From: Bacterioplanoides sp965200585
GTDB lineage: Bacteria; Pseudomonadota; Gammaproteobacteria; Pseudomonadales; Oceanobacteraceae
DNA: 64,000 nucleotides
Assembly: GCF_965200585.1 (NCBI RefSeq)
Contig: NZ_OZ241361.1
Direction: 5' to 3' (one strand)
Position numbers and translations under genes: made by a program. A model generated the notes under the pieces. It was not told the DNA's origin. It saw nothing but the letters and a program-made list of their open reading frames with translations, and did no database searches. This document shows, one piece after another, positions 17,501-25,215 of this stretch. The number at the start of each line of letters is the position of its first letter. The first letter of the stretch is position 1.

Positions 17501-18502
17501 TTATTCAGGGGTGTCCTGGATCGGCTGGCATAAATTCAGCACTGCACGAATGGAGAGATCCGGGTGTTGCCGATAATAATCCTCCATATATAACCGGGTT
17601 TGCTGATGTACTTTCTGAAAATGGAAAGCGAGATAGGCTTCCAGTGGCAGCGGTAATACCTTGGGAGAGAGGGTGAGCAATAAGCGATAAAGCCATGGGC
17701 GCAGCAATATCAAGCCACCAATACGTAACAGGGTTCGGCCAAAACCCGCGGGTTTCTGCATAGGAATTAAAAAGCGTTGAGCCCGGGAGAGTGTTTTGAG
17801 TTGTTTGCTGTTGCGCCGTAGCTGCTGAAAACGCCAGTCGGATGCTTGCAAAACGCATAAAAATGTCATCAGAAAGGCGGAAGGAATGGCCGAATCCTCA
17901 ATCGCAGAGGCCGATACTCTGGCGCGGATGCCTCCCTGATTAAATAACGCAGTGATCTGCCGGGCTAATGCCGGAGATGCTGATGAGATCGACATTTTTA
18001 GCGGTGGCAAATAATACGCTATGCCGCTGTTTTCTTTCTCTGTATCAGTAGTCTGGAGCAGACCTGGAAGAGGAGCCTGATAGGCAATCAGGCTGATTAA
18101 GCCTTCTGCAATCGGAGTACCGGGTAGCTCCTGTTGTAATTGCTGGTGATCTTCACGGCTGGGTTGCAACATCAATAGCGGAGTATTGATGCATGTTTGT
18201 CGAACGTCATCATAGGGAAGAGCACGCAGTGCATCCGAAGGAATGGTCAGGATAATCAGATCAAATCCGGACTCAGCAGGCCACTGTGTAACAATATCGT
18301 CCGCAAAAAAGTGTATGGCTGGCGATGGCGGGCGACGGCTAGTTAACAGCTTAGGGCCAGTTAACGGCAGCAGTGTCATACCTTGGACAATTTTTTCGCG
18401 GTATTTTTCTTTAATCAGGTAGCTGATTCGATGACCCGCTTGCTGAAAGTGATAACCATACACCTGACCTACTGCTCCGGCACCGACGATCAGAATATTC
18501 AT
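17501..18502 (-). CDS. ketopantoate reductase-like (PanE/ApbA family) protein
   Basis: This Rossmann-fold oxidoreductase opens with NILIVGAGAVGQVYGYH, the NADP-binding motif of the PanE/ApbA family. The rest is divergent from true PanE, and the C-terminal domain is Leu/Arg-rich, so the substrate is uncertain. ATG 18502 is chosen (333 residues), with AGGTGG just upstream; a GTG two codons earlier at 18508 is possible. Confidence 0.65.
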   Translation of the reverse strand: MNILIVGAGAVGQVYGYHFQQAGHRISYLIKEKYREKIVQGMTLLPLTGPKLLTSRRPPSPAIHFFADDIVTQWPAESGFDLIILTIPSDALRALPYDDVRQTCINTPLLMLQPSREDHQQLQQELPGTPIAEGLISLIAYQAPLPGLLQTTDTEKENSGIAYYLPPLKMSISSASPALARQITALFNQGGIRARVSASAIEDSAIPSAFLMTFLCVLQASDWRFQQLRRNSKQLKTLSRAQRFLIPMQKPAGFGRTLLRIGGLILLRPWLYRLLLTLSPKVLPLPLEAYLAFHFQKVHQQTRLYMEDYYRQHPDLSIRAVLNLCQPIQDTPE

Positions 18503-18524
18503 ACCCACCTCGCTGGACTGTATT

Positions 18525-19190
18525 TTACGATGCGTAATCGTAAGGGCCGCCTTTTTGTAGTGCCGTTTGATAGGTTTTTAACGCGTGTACCTGTTTTACA
18601 TAGCGCTTAATATTCGGATAACCATCGGCTGTGGCGCGTACTAAAGCCGCTTCCAACGGAAAGATCATCTGGATATCGGCCGAGCGGATCGCGCCACCGC
18701 AAAACCATTGATGGCTGGCCAGGTGTTTTTCAATATAGTTCAGGTTATTGATCAGGTTCGGGCCAGAATAGGCAGCCTCGACTTTGTTGGCTAAGGTGCG
18801 GGCGATGGGCTTAATGAAAAACGGCATCGGTGCGGTGCGCATTTTTTCAAACAGTAATGCCATAACAATAAGCGGCATTAATGAGCCTTCACTGTAATGC
18901 AGCCAGTATTTATTTTGCCAATAATCGGCATCTGTTGAAGCCGGCTCAAAGTGATTGTCCGTCAGGCTGACCAGATATTCGATAATCAATCCGGATTCAG
19001 CGATGACTTCATCGTTGTGAGTAATGACCGGCGATTTGCCCAATGGATGTATTTGTTCAAGGGCTTTGGGTGCCAGGGAGGTTTTAGCATCACGCTGATA
19101 GGTTTTGATCTGATAATCCAGTCCCAGCTCTTCTAATAGCCAGATAATACGTTGTGACCGTGAGTTATTAAGGTGGTGCAGAGTAATCAT
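18525..19190 (-). CDS. glutathione S-transferase family protein
   Basis: A 221-residue GST with an N-terminal thioredoxin-like domain (ITLHHLNNSRSQRIIWLLEELGLDYQ; the NNSRS positions are where the catalytic Ser sits in bacterial GSTs), a SPVITHNDEVIAESGLIIEYL glutathione-contact segment, and an all-helical C-terminal domain. The substrate is unknown. Its stop is 23 bases from the PanE-like start on the same strand, so these two are probably one transcript. Confidence 0.85.
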   Translation of the reverse strand: MITLHHLNNSRSQRIIWLLEELGLDYQIKTYQRDAKTSLAPKALEQIHPLGKSPVITHNDEVIAESGLIIEYLVSLTDNHFEPASTDADYWQNKYWLHYSEGSLMPLIVMALLFEKMRTAPMPFFIKPIARTLANKVEAAYSGPNLINNLNYIEKHLASHQWFCGGAIRSADIQMIFPLEAALVRATADGYPNIKRYVKQVHALKTYQTALQKGGPYDYAS

Positions 19191-19291
19191 GGTATGCCCT
19201 CGAATTCGTGAATGATGAGTTTAAAGATCTGTTCAGGAATTCAGAGGGTGTAATGTGCCATCCCACACAGGCAGAAGGAATTGTTACTTAT

Positions 19292-19318
19292 TGATAATGT
19301 TTCTCATAATCATTATTA
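19292..19318 (+). promoter_or_regulatory. tandem Fur-like boxes before the TlpA-DUF4266-DUF3570 operon
   Basis: TGATAATGTTTCTCA (19292-19306) and TCATAATCATTATTA (19304-19318) each match 12 of the 14 defined bases of the 7-1-7 Fur consensus TGATAATNATTATCA, and they overlap. They sit 32-58 bases before the chosen thioredoxin start, a good position for iron repression. Confidence 0.65.
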
Positions 19319-19349
19319 TCTCGGCCGAGAGAATATGATGGAGTCCTCA

Positions 19350-19826
19350 ATGTTATCCCGCCTGTTTGTATTATGTATTTTGTTCAGCTCACTCACGATT
19401 CATGCTCTGGAAATCAATGATGATATTCCTCCGGAAGTTGCTCAGGCATTGGAGCTGGATGCCAATAAAATCACGATTGTTGATTTTTTTGCCTCCTGGT
19501 GTGTTTCCTGCCGTATCGAGTTGCCCGAGGTTTCCGCGCTGACTCCACAACTGGATAGCGCACAAATCGACGTGATCGGCATTAATGTCGATGAAGAAGT
19601 ACAAGAAGGACTTGAGTACATTCAGTCATTTGAGGCGACGGGTGGGTTGAATTTTCGCGTGTTGATGGATACCGAACAAAGCCTGATTGAAGCCTTTGAG
19701 CCGCTGGGAATGCCAGCTTTATATTATCTGCATCAGGGTAAGGTAAAAGCCATGCACCTGGGCGCGGTTGCTAATATTTCTGCCGTGATTCGCCAGGATC
19801 TGAATAAGCTGGGTTATCGCGAATGA
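19350..19826 (+). CDS. TlpA-like periplasmic thioredoxin
   Basis: A 158-residue exported thiol-disulfide protein. It has a signal peptide (MLSRLFVLCILFSSLTIHA), then the thioredoxin fold with active site FFASWCVSC (Cys 51 and 54) and the cis-Pro segment GMPALYYL. ATG 19350 is chosen for the GGAG at 19340-19343 and the signal peptide; in-frame ATGs at 19335 and 19338 are alternatives. The stop overlaps the next start (ATGA), so translation is coupled to the DUF4266 lipoprotein. It probably supplies reducing power to the cysteines of that partner (inference). Confidence 0.85.
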   Translation: MLSRLFVLCILFSSLTIHALEINDDIPPEVAQALELDANKITIVDFFASWCVSCRIELPEVSALTPQLDSAQIDVIGINVDEEVQEGLEYIQSFEATGGLNFRVLMDTEQSLIEAFEPLGMPALYYLHQGKVKAMHLGAVANISAVIRQDLNKLGYRE

Positions 19827-20365
19827 AACGATTATTTAATTTACAGCCCATTGCTGGGTTTGCGTATGTCGGTTTTTTATCTGTCGGGATTTTTATATCC
19901 GGCTGTTCATCAGTAACGCATGAAAAGCCTGGGGATGCCTTTCAGTCATCGATGGATGTGAAGGTATCCATTGATGAGCCGCTGCTGGCTGGCTCTGAAA
20001 AACAGCCAGCAGATATAACTCCAAAGCTGACCCCGGAACCAGCTCTAAAACCAGTGCTAATGCCAAAACCCAAAGCCAGTCCTCGTATTACAAAACCGGT
20101 GACGGCTGTGGCTGTTAAATCACCAGTGTCACCGGATGCTAATAAGGAATCCGCCGAAGAAACGGCTGGGATATGGAGTCAGATCAAGGACTTTTTCACA
20201 ATTGAAAAGGTTCGCCCCTGGCAAAAAGCCACGCTGGCAAAAGAGACGATGAAAGCTTCAGGCCCGATCCCTGGTGCCGAAAAATTTACCCTGAAAATAT
20301 ATACCTCAAAAGAAGGCAGTCGTGGCGGCACTGGTGTTGCTGGCGGCGGCTGTGGCTGTAACTGA
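19823..20365 (+). CDS. DUF4266 lipoprotein with C-terminal GGGCGCN motif
   Basis: A 180-residue predicted lipoprotein (lipobox ISGC, Cys 28). A long Pro/Lys/Ala-rich linker follows, then a C-terminal DUF4266 block: VRPWQKATLAKETM, then a Gly-rich end GGTGVAGGGCGCN. The two cysteines next to the C-terminal Asn are the striking conserved mark of the family. The role is unknown; metal or cofactor attachment at the Cys pair is a guess. It sits between a thioredoxin and a DUF3570 outer-membrane protein, an arrangement I recall from other gammaproteobacteria. Confidence 0.8.
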   Translation: MKRLFNLQPIAGFAYVGFLSVGIFISGCSSVTHEKPGDAFQSSMDVKVSIDEPLLAGSEKQPADITPKLTPEPALKPVLMPKPKASPRITKPVTAVAVKSPVSPDANKESAEETAGIWSQIKDFFTIEKVRPWQKATLAKETMKASGPIPGAEKFTLKIYTSKEGSRGGTGVAGGGCGCN

Positions 20366-20366
20366 T

Positions 20367-21539
20367 ATGAAAAAAATAACCTCTTTATCTTTGCTGGCAG
20401 CAGCGGCCTCGATGGCTGTTGCGGAAGATAAAATATCACTGCAAAACCTTCAGTATGAAGAGAGTGATCAGCGTATTAAAGTTGATGACTGGGTATTGTC
20501 AGCTGAGTTGAATCCGGATGTTGATAATCAGATTACCGTCAATGCCGGGCTGGATACAATTTCTGGTGCGTCTCCGGCATGGCAGCCGAGAGTTGCGCTG
20601 GAGCGACCGGATAATCTGGCGGATGTTAATGCCGTTGCCGCGTCTCCGGTTTATGGTTACGACCCGGCCGGATACGATGTGGTAAACGTCCCGGTTCCTG
20701 ATGAGCACCGTCGTTCTTTTGGGCTGGGCTGGCTGACCCGGGATAAGCAGCGTAATGAGCTGTTTGTTGGTGCTGATTATTCATCCGAGCCGGATTATAT
20801 CAGCCGTGCTGTATCGGCATCCTATTTATGGTTTACCGATGCCAGTAAAAATACCAGCCTGACCATTGGCTCTTCGTTACAGTCAAATCGTTCGCTCGTT
20901 TTTAATGAATTTTTTGATACTCACTGGGAAGATTTAACAGCGTTTAATCTGGAGTTGGGTATCAGTCAGGTGGTTTCTCCGCGCAGTGTGTTAAGTGCTA
21001 ATGTATTTGCCTTGCGTGATAGTGGTTATCTGACCAATCATTATCAGACAATTTTGCGCCTGGCTGACATTAACGACGACGGTGTTTTTGAAACTCTGCT
21101 GGCAGCTGAGCATCGTCCGGATTTGCGCCGGGCGGCCGGTACTTCGTTAAAATGGATGATGCAGTGGCAGAGTTATTACGCCACACACACAGGCTATCGC
21201 TTTTATTATGATGACTGGGGAATTCAGTCGCATACTCTGGACTTTAAGCAGTATCTGACGGTGATGGATGAATTAACGCTGAGTCTGGTATGGCGATATT
21301 ACGATCAGACGGAAGCGGATTTTTATAAAGATCCCGACAGTCAGCGGCCGGAGTTTGCTTTGGGAGGCTTTGGTAGTTCTGATCACCGAATGGGAGAATT
21401 CAGTGCTCAGACGTTTGAGCTGGGGGCGGCTTACGATGTGACGCAAGGCATTACGCTGAACGCTCAGGTAGGGGATTATGATCACTCAACCGACTTTTCG
21501 GCCAGCTGGGTTGCTGTGGGAATAACCTTTAAGCGCTAG
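20367..21539 (+). CDS. DUF3570 outer-membrane beta-barrel protein
   Basis: This 390-residue protein has a signal peptide (MKKITSLSLLAAAASMAVA) and alternating aromatic strands ending in AVGITFKR. The DUF3570 mark GLDTISGASPAW is near the N-terminus. It is predicted to be an outer-membrane barrel. ATG 20367 is one base after the DUF4266 stop; the longer open frame from 20322 lies inside the upstream gene and is rejected. A strong terminator follows at 21591. Confidence 0.82.
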   Translation: MKKITSLSLLAAAASMAVAEDKISLQNLQYEESDQRIKVDDWVLSAELNPDVDNQITVNAGLDTISGASPAWQPRVALERPDNLADVNAVAASPVYGYDPAGYDVVNVPVPDEHRRSFGLGWLTRDKQRNELFVGADYSSEPDYISRAVSASYLWFTDASKNTSLTIGSSLQSNRSLVFNEFFDTHWEDLTAFNLELGISQVVSPRSVLSANVFALRDSGYLTNHYQTILRLADINDDGVFETLLAAEHRPDLRRAAGTSLKWMMQWQSYYATHTGYRFYYDDWGIQSHTLDFKQYLTVMDELTLSLVWRYYDQTEADFYKDPDSQRPEFALGGFGSSDHRMGEFSAQTFELGAAYDVTQGITLNAQVGDYDHSTDFSASWVAVGITFKR

Positions 21540-21590
21540 TGCGGGTTATTTCTTTCTCTATTTCTTTTTTTGGTGCGTTATTTTTTTGTT

Positions 21591-21627
21591 AAAGCCTTTG
21601 TGGATGTTAAATCCACAAAGGCTTTTT
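21591..21627 (+). terminator. terminator of the DUF3570 operon
   Basis: A 15-bp perfect stem AAAGCCTTTGTGGAT with its complement (21591-21605, 21611-21625) and 5-base loop, followed by T residues on the plus strand. On the minus strand the stem is followed by A residues, so it serves mainly the plus-strand operon. Confidence 0.88.
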
Positions 21628-21655
21628 AGTCTGACTTTAAAACACGTCTCAGGGC

Positions 21656-23038
21656 TTAATAATTAACCACTTGGTACTGGCTGTTGTTATACATAATTAA
21701 GGCATTACGTGTGGTCGTCATTTTGCTGAACTGCGCGCTGGTGGTGTAAGAACCAGCGGTCTGGCTGGTGTCGTTATTGTGCAGAACCGACAATTGGTTA
21801 CCATGCAAAATGCTCAGCAGTCCGCGTTGTGGGTGGCTTTCCAGATCCGTTACTGCGTCGTTATAACGAAGCACAGATGATGGGTTAGCAATGGCTTGGC
21901 TCCAGTCGCTATTGCTGAACACGGCTACTTCATTGCCATTGCTGACCGCCAGTTGTTTATCCTGATTAAAGAAGGTCAATTGTGTGGCGCCGGTTAGCTG
22001 ATAGCTGGAAATGAGTGTCAGGTTAGAGCTGTCGAAGATATGGATCTGGCCGCTGCTCATCACCATGGCGATGTACATACCATTATTGCTGAAGGTCCAG
22101 TCAGACAAGCTGTCGCTGGCACTCAGTGTGGTGCCAACAGAAGCCGATATGGCTGCCGTGCTGCCGTCGATGCGCGTCAGGGAAACCTGATTCTGATAAA
22201 CCTGATAGCCAACAAGTTGTTGCCCGTCATGACTCTGAATAATGGATTGTACGTAACCGGTTGTATTGTTGGCGGCATTCACCAGGCTGGGATAAAGATT
22301 GGCGCTATTGCGGGCCAGGCTCTGGCTGCCCTGTAATACACCTAATTTCAGACTGGTTGAACTGTCGTAGTAAGGGGATACCAGCCAGATTTTGGTGTTG
22401 TCGCTGTCGAGCAGGCCCTGGGTTAGTGGTGCGGGTATATCGCCGTTGCCGTATTCATCATCATCGTCGTCATCATCATCGTCGTCATCTTCTTCGTCGT
22501 CATCGTCGTCTTCTTCATACTCGTCATCATCATCGTCGTCCTCCTCTTCTTCATCGTCATCATCATCCAGTGGTGTTATGGATGCGGGAAGGGATGCGGC
22601 AGACGTCAGGCTGGCGATATTGATTTGTGCCGCATCGTCTAAACCATCAATTAAAACGGTTGCGTTACTGCAGGAGGCCAGTAATGCCGGAGTGCATGAA
22701 AATGTCGCCAAAATAGTTTGATTCAGAATATCGACATCTACCAGAGAGACCGTGGTATTACCGGCGGAATCAACCATTGGCCAGTTCTTAACTGTCATAG
22801 CACTGATTTGAGCGCTGTCAGTGGTTGGCTGAGGTTGATTCGGTGCCGGTTGTCCTGGGTTTGATGGTTGCCCGGGGTTTGACGGAGTGCCGGGTTGGCC
22901 GGTTTGCGGGGCATTAATTTGCCCGCTGGGTGGCAGCTGGCTGCTACCTCCGGTAGTTCCGCCAGCGCCACCTCCGCTATTACCACCACATGCGGCAAGA
23001 AAGATGGCCAATGAAATTGGATTGATAATAGTTCTCAT
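21656..23038 (-). CDS. surface lipoprotein, beta-propeller-like, with poly-Asp/Glu tract
   Basis: A 460-residue predicted lipoprotein (lipobox LAAC, Cys 17, followed by GGNSGGGAGG). In order it has a Gly/Pro/Gln-rich linker; a small beta domain with a Cys pair (CTPALLASC); a tract of about 45 nearly pure Asp/Glu residues (about 156-200); and a C-terminal half with propeller-like strands (NTKIWLVSPYYDSS, NNGMYIAMVMSSGQIHIFDSSNLT). Such an acidic stretch would bind calcium or other cations. No family was recognised beyond the propeller look. It is divergent from a second propeller-like lipoprotein across a Fur-like box. Confidence 0.6.
   Translation of the reverse strand: MRTIINPISLAIFLAACGGNSGGGAGGTTGGSSQLPPSGQINAPQTGQPGTPSNPGQPSNPGQPAPNQPQPTTDSAQISAMTVKNWPMVDSAGNTTVSLVDVDILNQTILATFSCTPALLASCSNATVLIDGLDDAAQINIASLTSAASLPASITPLDDDDDEEEEDDDDDDEYEEDDDDDEEDDDDDDDDDDDEYGNGDIPAPLTQGLLDSDNTKIWLVSPYYDSSTSLKLGVLQGSQSLARNSANLYPSLVNAANNTTGYVQSIIQSHDGQQLVGYQVYQNQVSLTRIDGSTAAISASVGTTLSASDSLSDWTFSNNGMYIAMVMSSGQIHIFDSSNLTLISSYQLTGATQLTFFNQDKQLAVSNGNEVAVFSNSDWSQAIANPSSVLRYNDAVTDLESHPQRGLLSILHGNQLSVLHNNDTSQTAGSYTTSAQFSKMTTTRNALIMYNNSQYQVVNY
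22440..22572 (-). repeat. GAY/GAR trinucleotide tract encoding poly-Asp/Glu
   Basis: On the plus strand the segment is a run of CATCATCGTCGTC-type triplets interrupted only by TTC/CTC. Both Asp codons are mixed, so the tract is kept at protein level rather than being a fresh slippage product, though it remains a likely spot for length change. Confidence 0.85.
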
Positions 23039-23078
23039 TTTCTATTTACACTTACATTTACTATTGATTACAATTGGT

Positions 23079-23097
23079 AATGATAAATAATATCATT
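23079..23097. promoter_or_regulatory. Fur-like palindrome between divergent lipoprotein genes
   Basis: AATGATA-AATAA-TATCATT is a perfect inverted repeat with a 5-base centre. Its inner 15 bases (23081-23095) match 12 of 14 defined positions of the 7-1-7 Fur consensus. It lies 40-60 bases from the minus-strand start and about 25 from the plus-strand start, so one site could control both genes. Confidence 0.65.
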
Positions 23098-23120
23098 TGC
23101 AATTAATAGGCATGGTAGTA

Positions 23121-25121
23121 ATGGTGAAGAAAAATTTATCCATGGTGGCTTTGTTACCACTGATGTTGGCAGCGTGTGGTGGTGATAACAGCGCTGACGA
23201 TGTGAGCGTTGATCTGGTTGAGCGTGAATGCGTCGACTGGAATGACAACCTCAGCTGTGACAGCGGAGAAAGTGCGTCAGTTGTTGCGCAGGCAGGAAAT
23301 ACATCAGCGCGTGCAGCACGAATTCTGGAAACGGTGGATGCCACAACCGGGCAGCAACTATCGGTATTTCTTGCGCCATCGGATACCACTTATGTCGATG
23401 CGATGACATCACTGGCCTGGAACGAAGTGGCTGGTAATCCGTTTGTTGAAAACTCCGATCAGGCCAGGGTGTATCTGAGCAACAAATTAAATATTAACTG
23501 GGATAATACCTCGGCAGAATATGTGACTCAGGAAGCAGCATTACGTCGCCAGTTATTAAGTGCTATGCGTCAAGTAGATGACCCTAAGCTGGCAATTTCG
23601 GCTCAGGCCGAAAGTATTCTGGCTCAGGGTAATCTGAATGCCGATTTTGATTCTGAGCGTGTGGCAGATACCACTGTTGCTCTGGAATTACTGGCCCAGG
23701 TGCCAGTTAGCCAGACGATCAGCAGCTGGAATTATTCCGCCCGCCGCCAACAATTAATTGTGGCAACATCCGATAATTACCTGCGCTTGTATGACAGTCG
23801 TAACGGTTTAAAGCTAACCGACAATAAACAATTAATTGCCGGAAAAGAATCAGCTGACGCTGCAGGCTCTAAGCAAATCGCCATGGCTGCTCAGCTTCAG
23901 GTTGGTCAGGGAGTGGATGCATTTGCATCGGCCACTAATGTGGCACCTCCGGTACCACCTGCGCCAACAACGCCACCAGTAACGCCGCCAACTTCACCCA
24001 CTGACCCGCAACCGGCCGAGCGGGATCTGAACCCTCAGGGAACCATTGCTGCGGTTGGTTTCAGTAATAATTTTGCCAATGCCTTTGTGCTGACCCGTAA
24101 TGCAGCAGCCTCTTCTGATGCCAGCAGTCGTGCCTGTCAAACCGCTGAAACTCAATATGGTGTGTTTAAAGTTAACCTGTTTGACACTGCCGGTGCCCGG
24201 GTTGTTGCTGGCTGTAATCAGTCGCACCTGTCGGTTATGGATGTGCGTGATGATGGCGGCAATATGCTGGTGTTTGATGCAAATGCCCAACGTTTGTATT
24301 GGGTTTCTCCGCAGACAATGCGTGAAGCCAATAACCATTATTTACTGTTGAGTTCCGGGCTGGCATTTACCTCCGCTAATCCAGCGGACGAATATGCAAT
24401 TGTTGCTGAGCAGGGTGGAGCCAATGTTTATCTGGTGCGTCTGCAAGATATGTTGGTGCTGTCTGGCTTTGGCTTTGCTGCTAATGAATTACGCGATGTG
24501 CATTGGCAGTCTGAGGGCGATGAGGTTGTACTGATCTCTGATACTCAATGGCAGCGCTGGGATATTCGTGCGCTGACCGCACCGGTATTACTGGAATCGG
24601 GTGACCTGACAGCATCTGTTGCGGGCGGTACCTTAATCGCTGTTAGCGACAATTTATTGTATTACACCCGCAAAAACGGATCGCAGCTGACCGTATACCG
24701 CATGGATAATCATGACGTTGTTGGTCAGCTAACGGATGTTGAAACTGCTGTCTGGCAAGCCAGTGATCTGATTGTAAAAACCTCGACCGGTTTTTCCCGT
24801 TATCAATTGCACCGAACGGTTCTTAGCCCGTTACAACGTGCCGATATTTATTTAACTGCGGCACGTCTGGCAGCTGGCAATGGCAATCTGGATAAGGTGG
24901 AAAGTAATCTGACCTTGCCAGCCACTATTCCGGGAACTCAATTAAATATTAGTTGGAGTGGCTCACTGCAACAAATGACATACAGCGGAAATAATGCTGG
25001 TGATCTGGTAGCTAATCCAACAGAAGAGCGTGGCACCATTACCGCAACGATTAACAGCACGTATCGGGGTGATGCGGTTCGCTGGAAAAAAACATTCGAA
25101 GTTCACATAAACCCTAATTAA
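23121..25121 (+). CDS. surface lipoprotein with propeller-like domain
   Basis: A 666-residue predicted lipoprotein (lipobox LAAC, Cys 19, then GGDN). The head contains CVDWNDNLSCDSGES, a Cys-bracketed Asp-rich loop much like one in the next, giant lipoprotein. A Pro/Thr linker (about 275-300) splits it from a second part with propeller-like strands (NYLRLYDSRNGLK, RLYWVSPQTM, TQWQRWDIRALT). ATG 23121 is used because the signal peptide starts there; an upstream in-frame TTG at 23097 would overlap the Fur-like box. The function is unknown. Confidence 0.65.
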   Translation: MVKKNLSMVALLPLMLAACGGDNSADDVSVDLVERECVDWNDNLSCDSGESASVVAQAGNTSARAARILETVDATTGQQLSVFLAPSDTTYVDAMTSLAWNEVAGNPFVENSDQARVYLSNKLNINWDNTSAEYVTQEAALRRQLLSAMRQVDDPKLAISAQAESILAQGNLNADFDSERVADTTVALELLAQVPVSQTISSWNYSARRQQLIVATSDNYLRLYDSRNGLKLTDNKQLIAGKESADAAGSKQIAMAAQLQVGQGVDAFASATNVAPPVPPAPTTPPVTPPTSPTDPQPAERDLNPQGTIAAVGFSNNFANAFVLTRNAAASSDASSRACQTAETQYGVFKVNLFDTAGARVVAGCNQSHLSVMDVRDDGGNMLVFDANAQRLYWVSPQTMREANNHYLLLSSGLAFTSANPADEYAIVAEQGGANVYLVRLQDMLVLSGFGFAANELRDVHWQSEGDEVVLISDTQWQRWDIRALTAPVLLESGDLTASVAGGTLIAVSDNLLYYTRKNGSQLTVYRMDNHDVVGQLTDVETAVWQASDLIVKTSTGFSRYQLHRTVLSPLQRADIYLTAARLAAGNGNLDKVESNLTLPATIPGTQLNISWSGSLQQMTYSGNNAGDLVANPTEERGTITATINSTYRGDAVRWKKTFEVHINPN

Positions 25122-25164
25122 TGCTCATTAATTAGCTCTCATAATAATTAAAAACGCCTGAAAA

Positions 25165-25187
25165 ATGCCCGGAATATAACCGGGCAT
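25165..25187 (+). other. 8-bp hairpin before the giant lipoprotein gene
   Basis: ATGCCCGG and CCGGGCAT pair around a 7-base loop. There is no T run, so it is not a standard terminator; it may stabilise the mRNA 5' end or partly attenuate read-through from the upstream gene. Confidence 0.4.
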
Positions 25188-25215
25188 AACACAACATTAT
25201 TTTTGGAGAAGTAAT

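Noticed and set aside
22392..22721. 109-residue plus-strand frame with a long Ser run
   Set aside because: It is the complement of the Asp/Glu tract (TCATCATC read as Ser), with no ribosome site or family.
19190..25215. ApbE flavin transferase expected near DUF3570
   Set aside because: No FAD-dependent flavin transferase motif or gene is present in the window.
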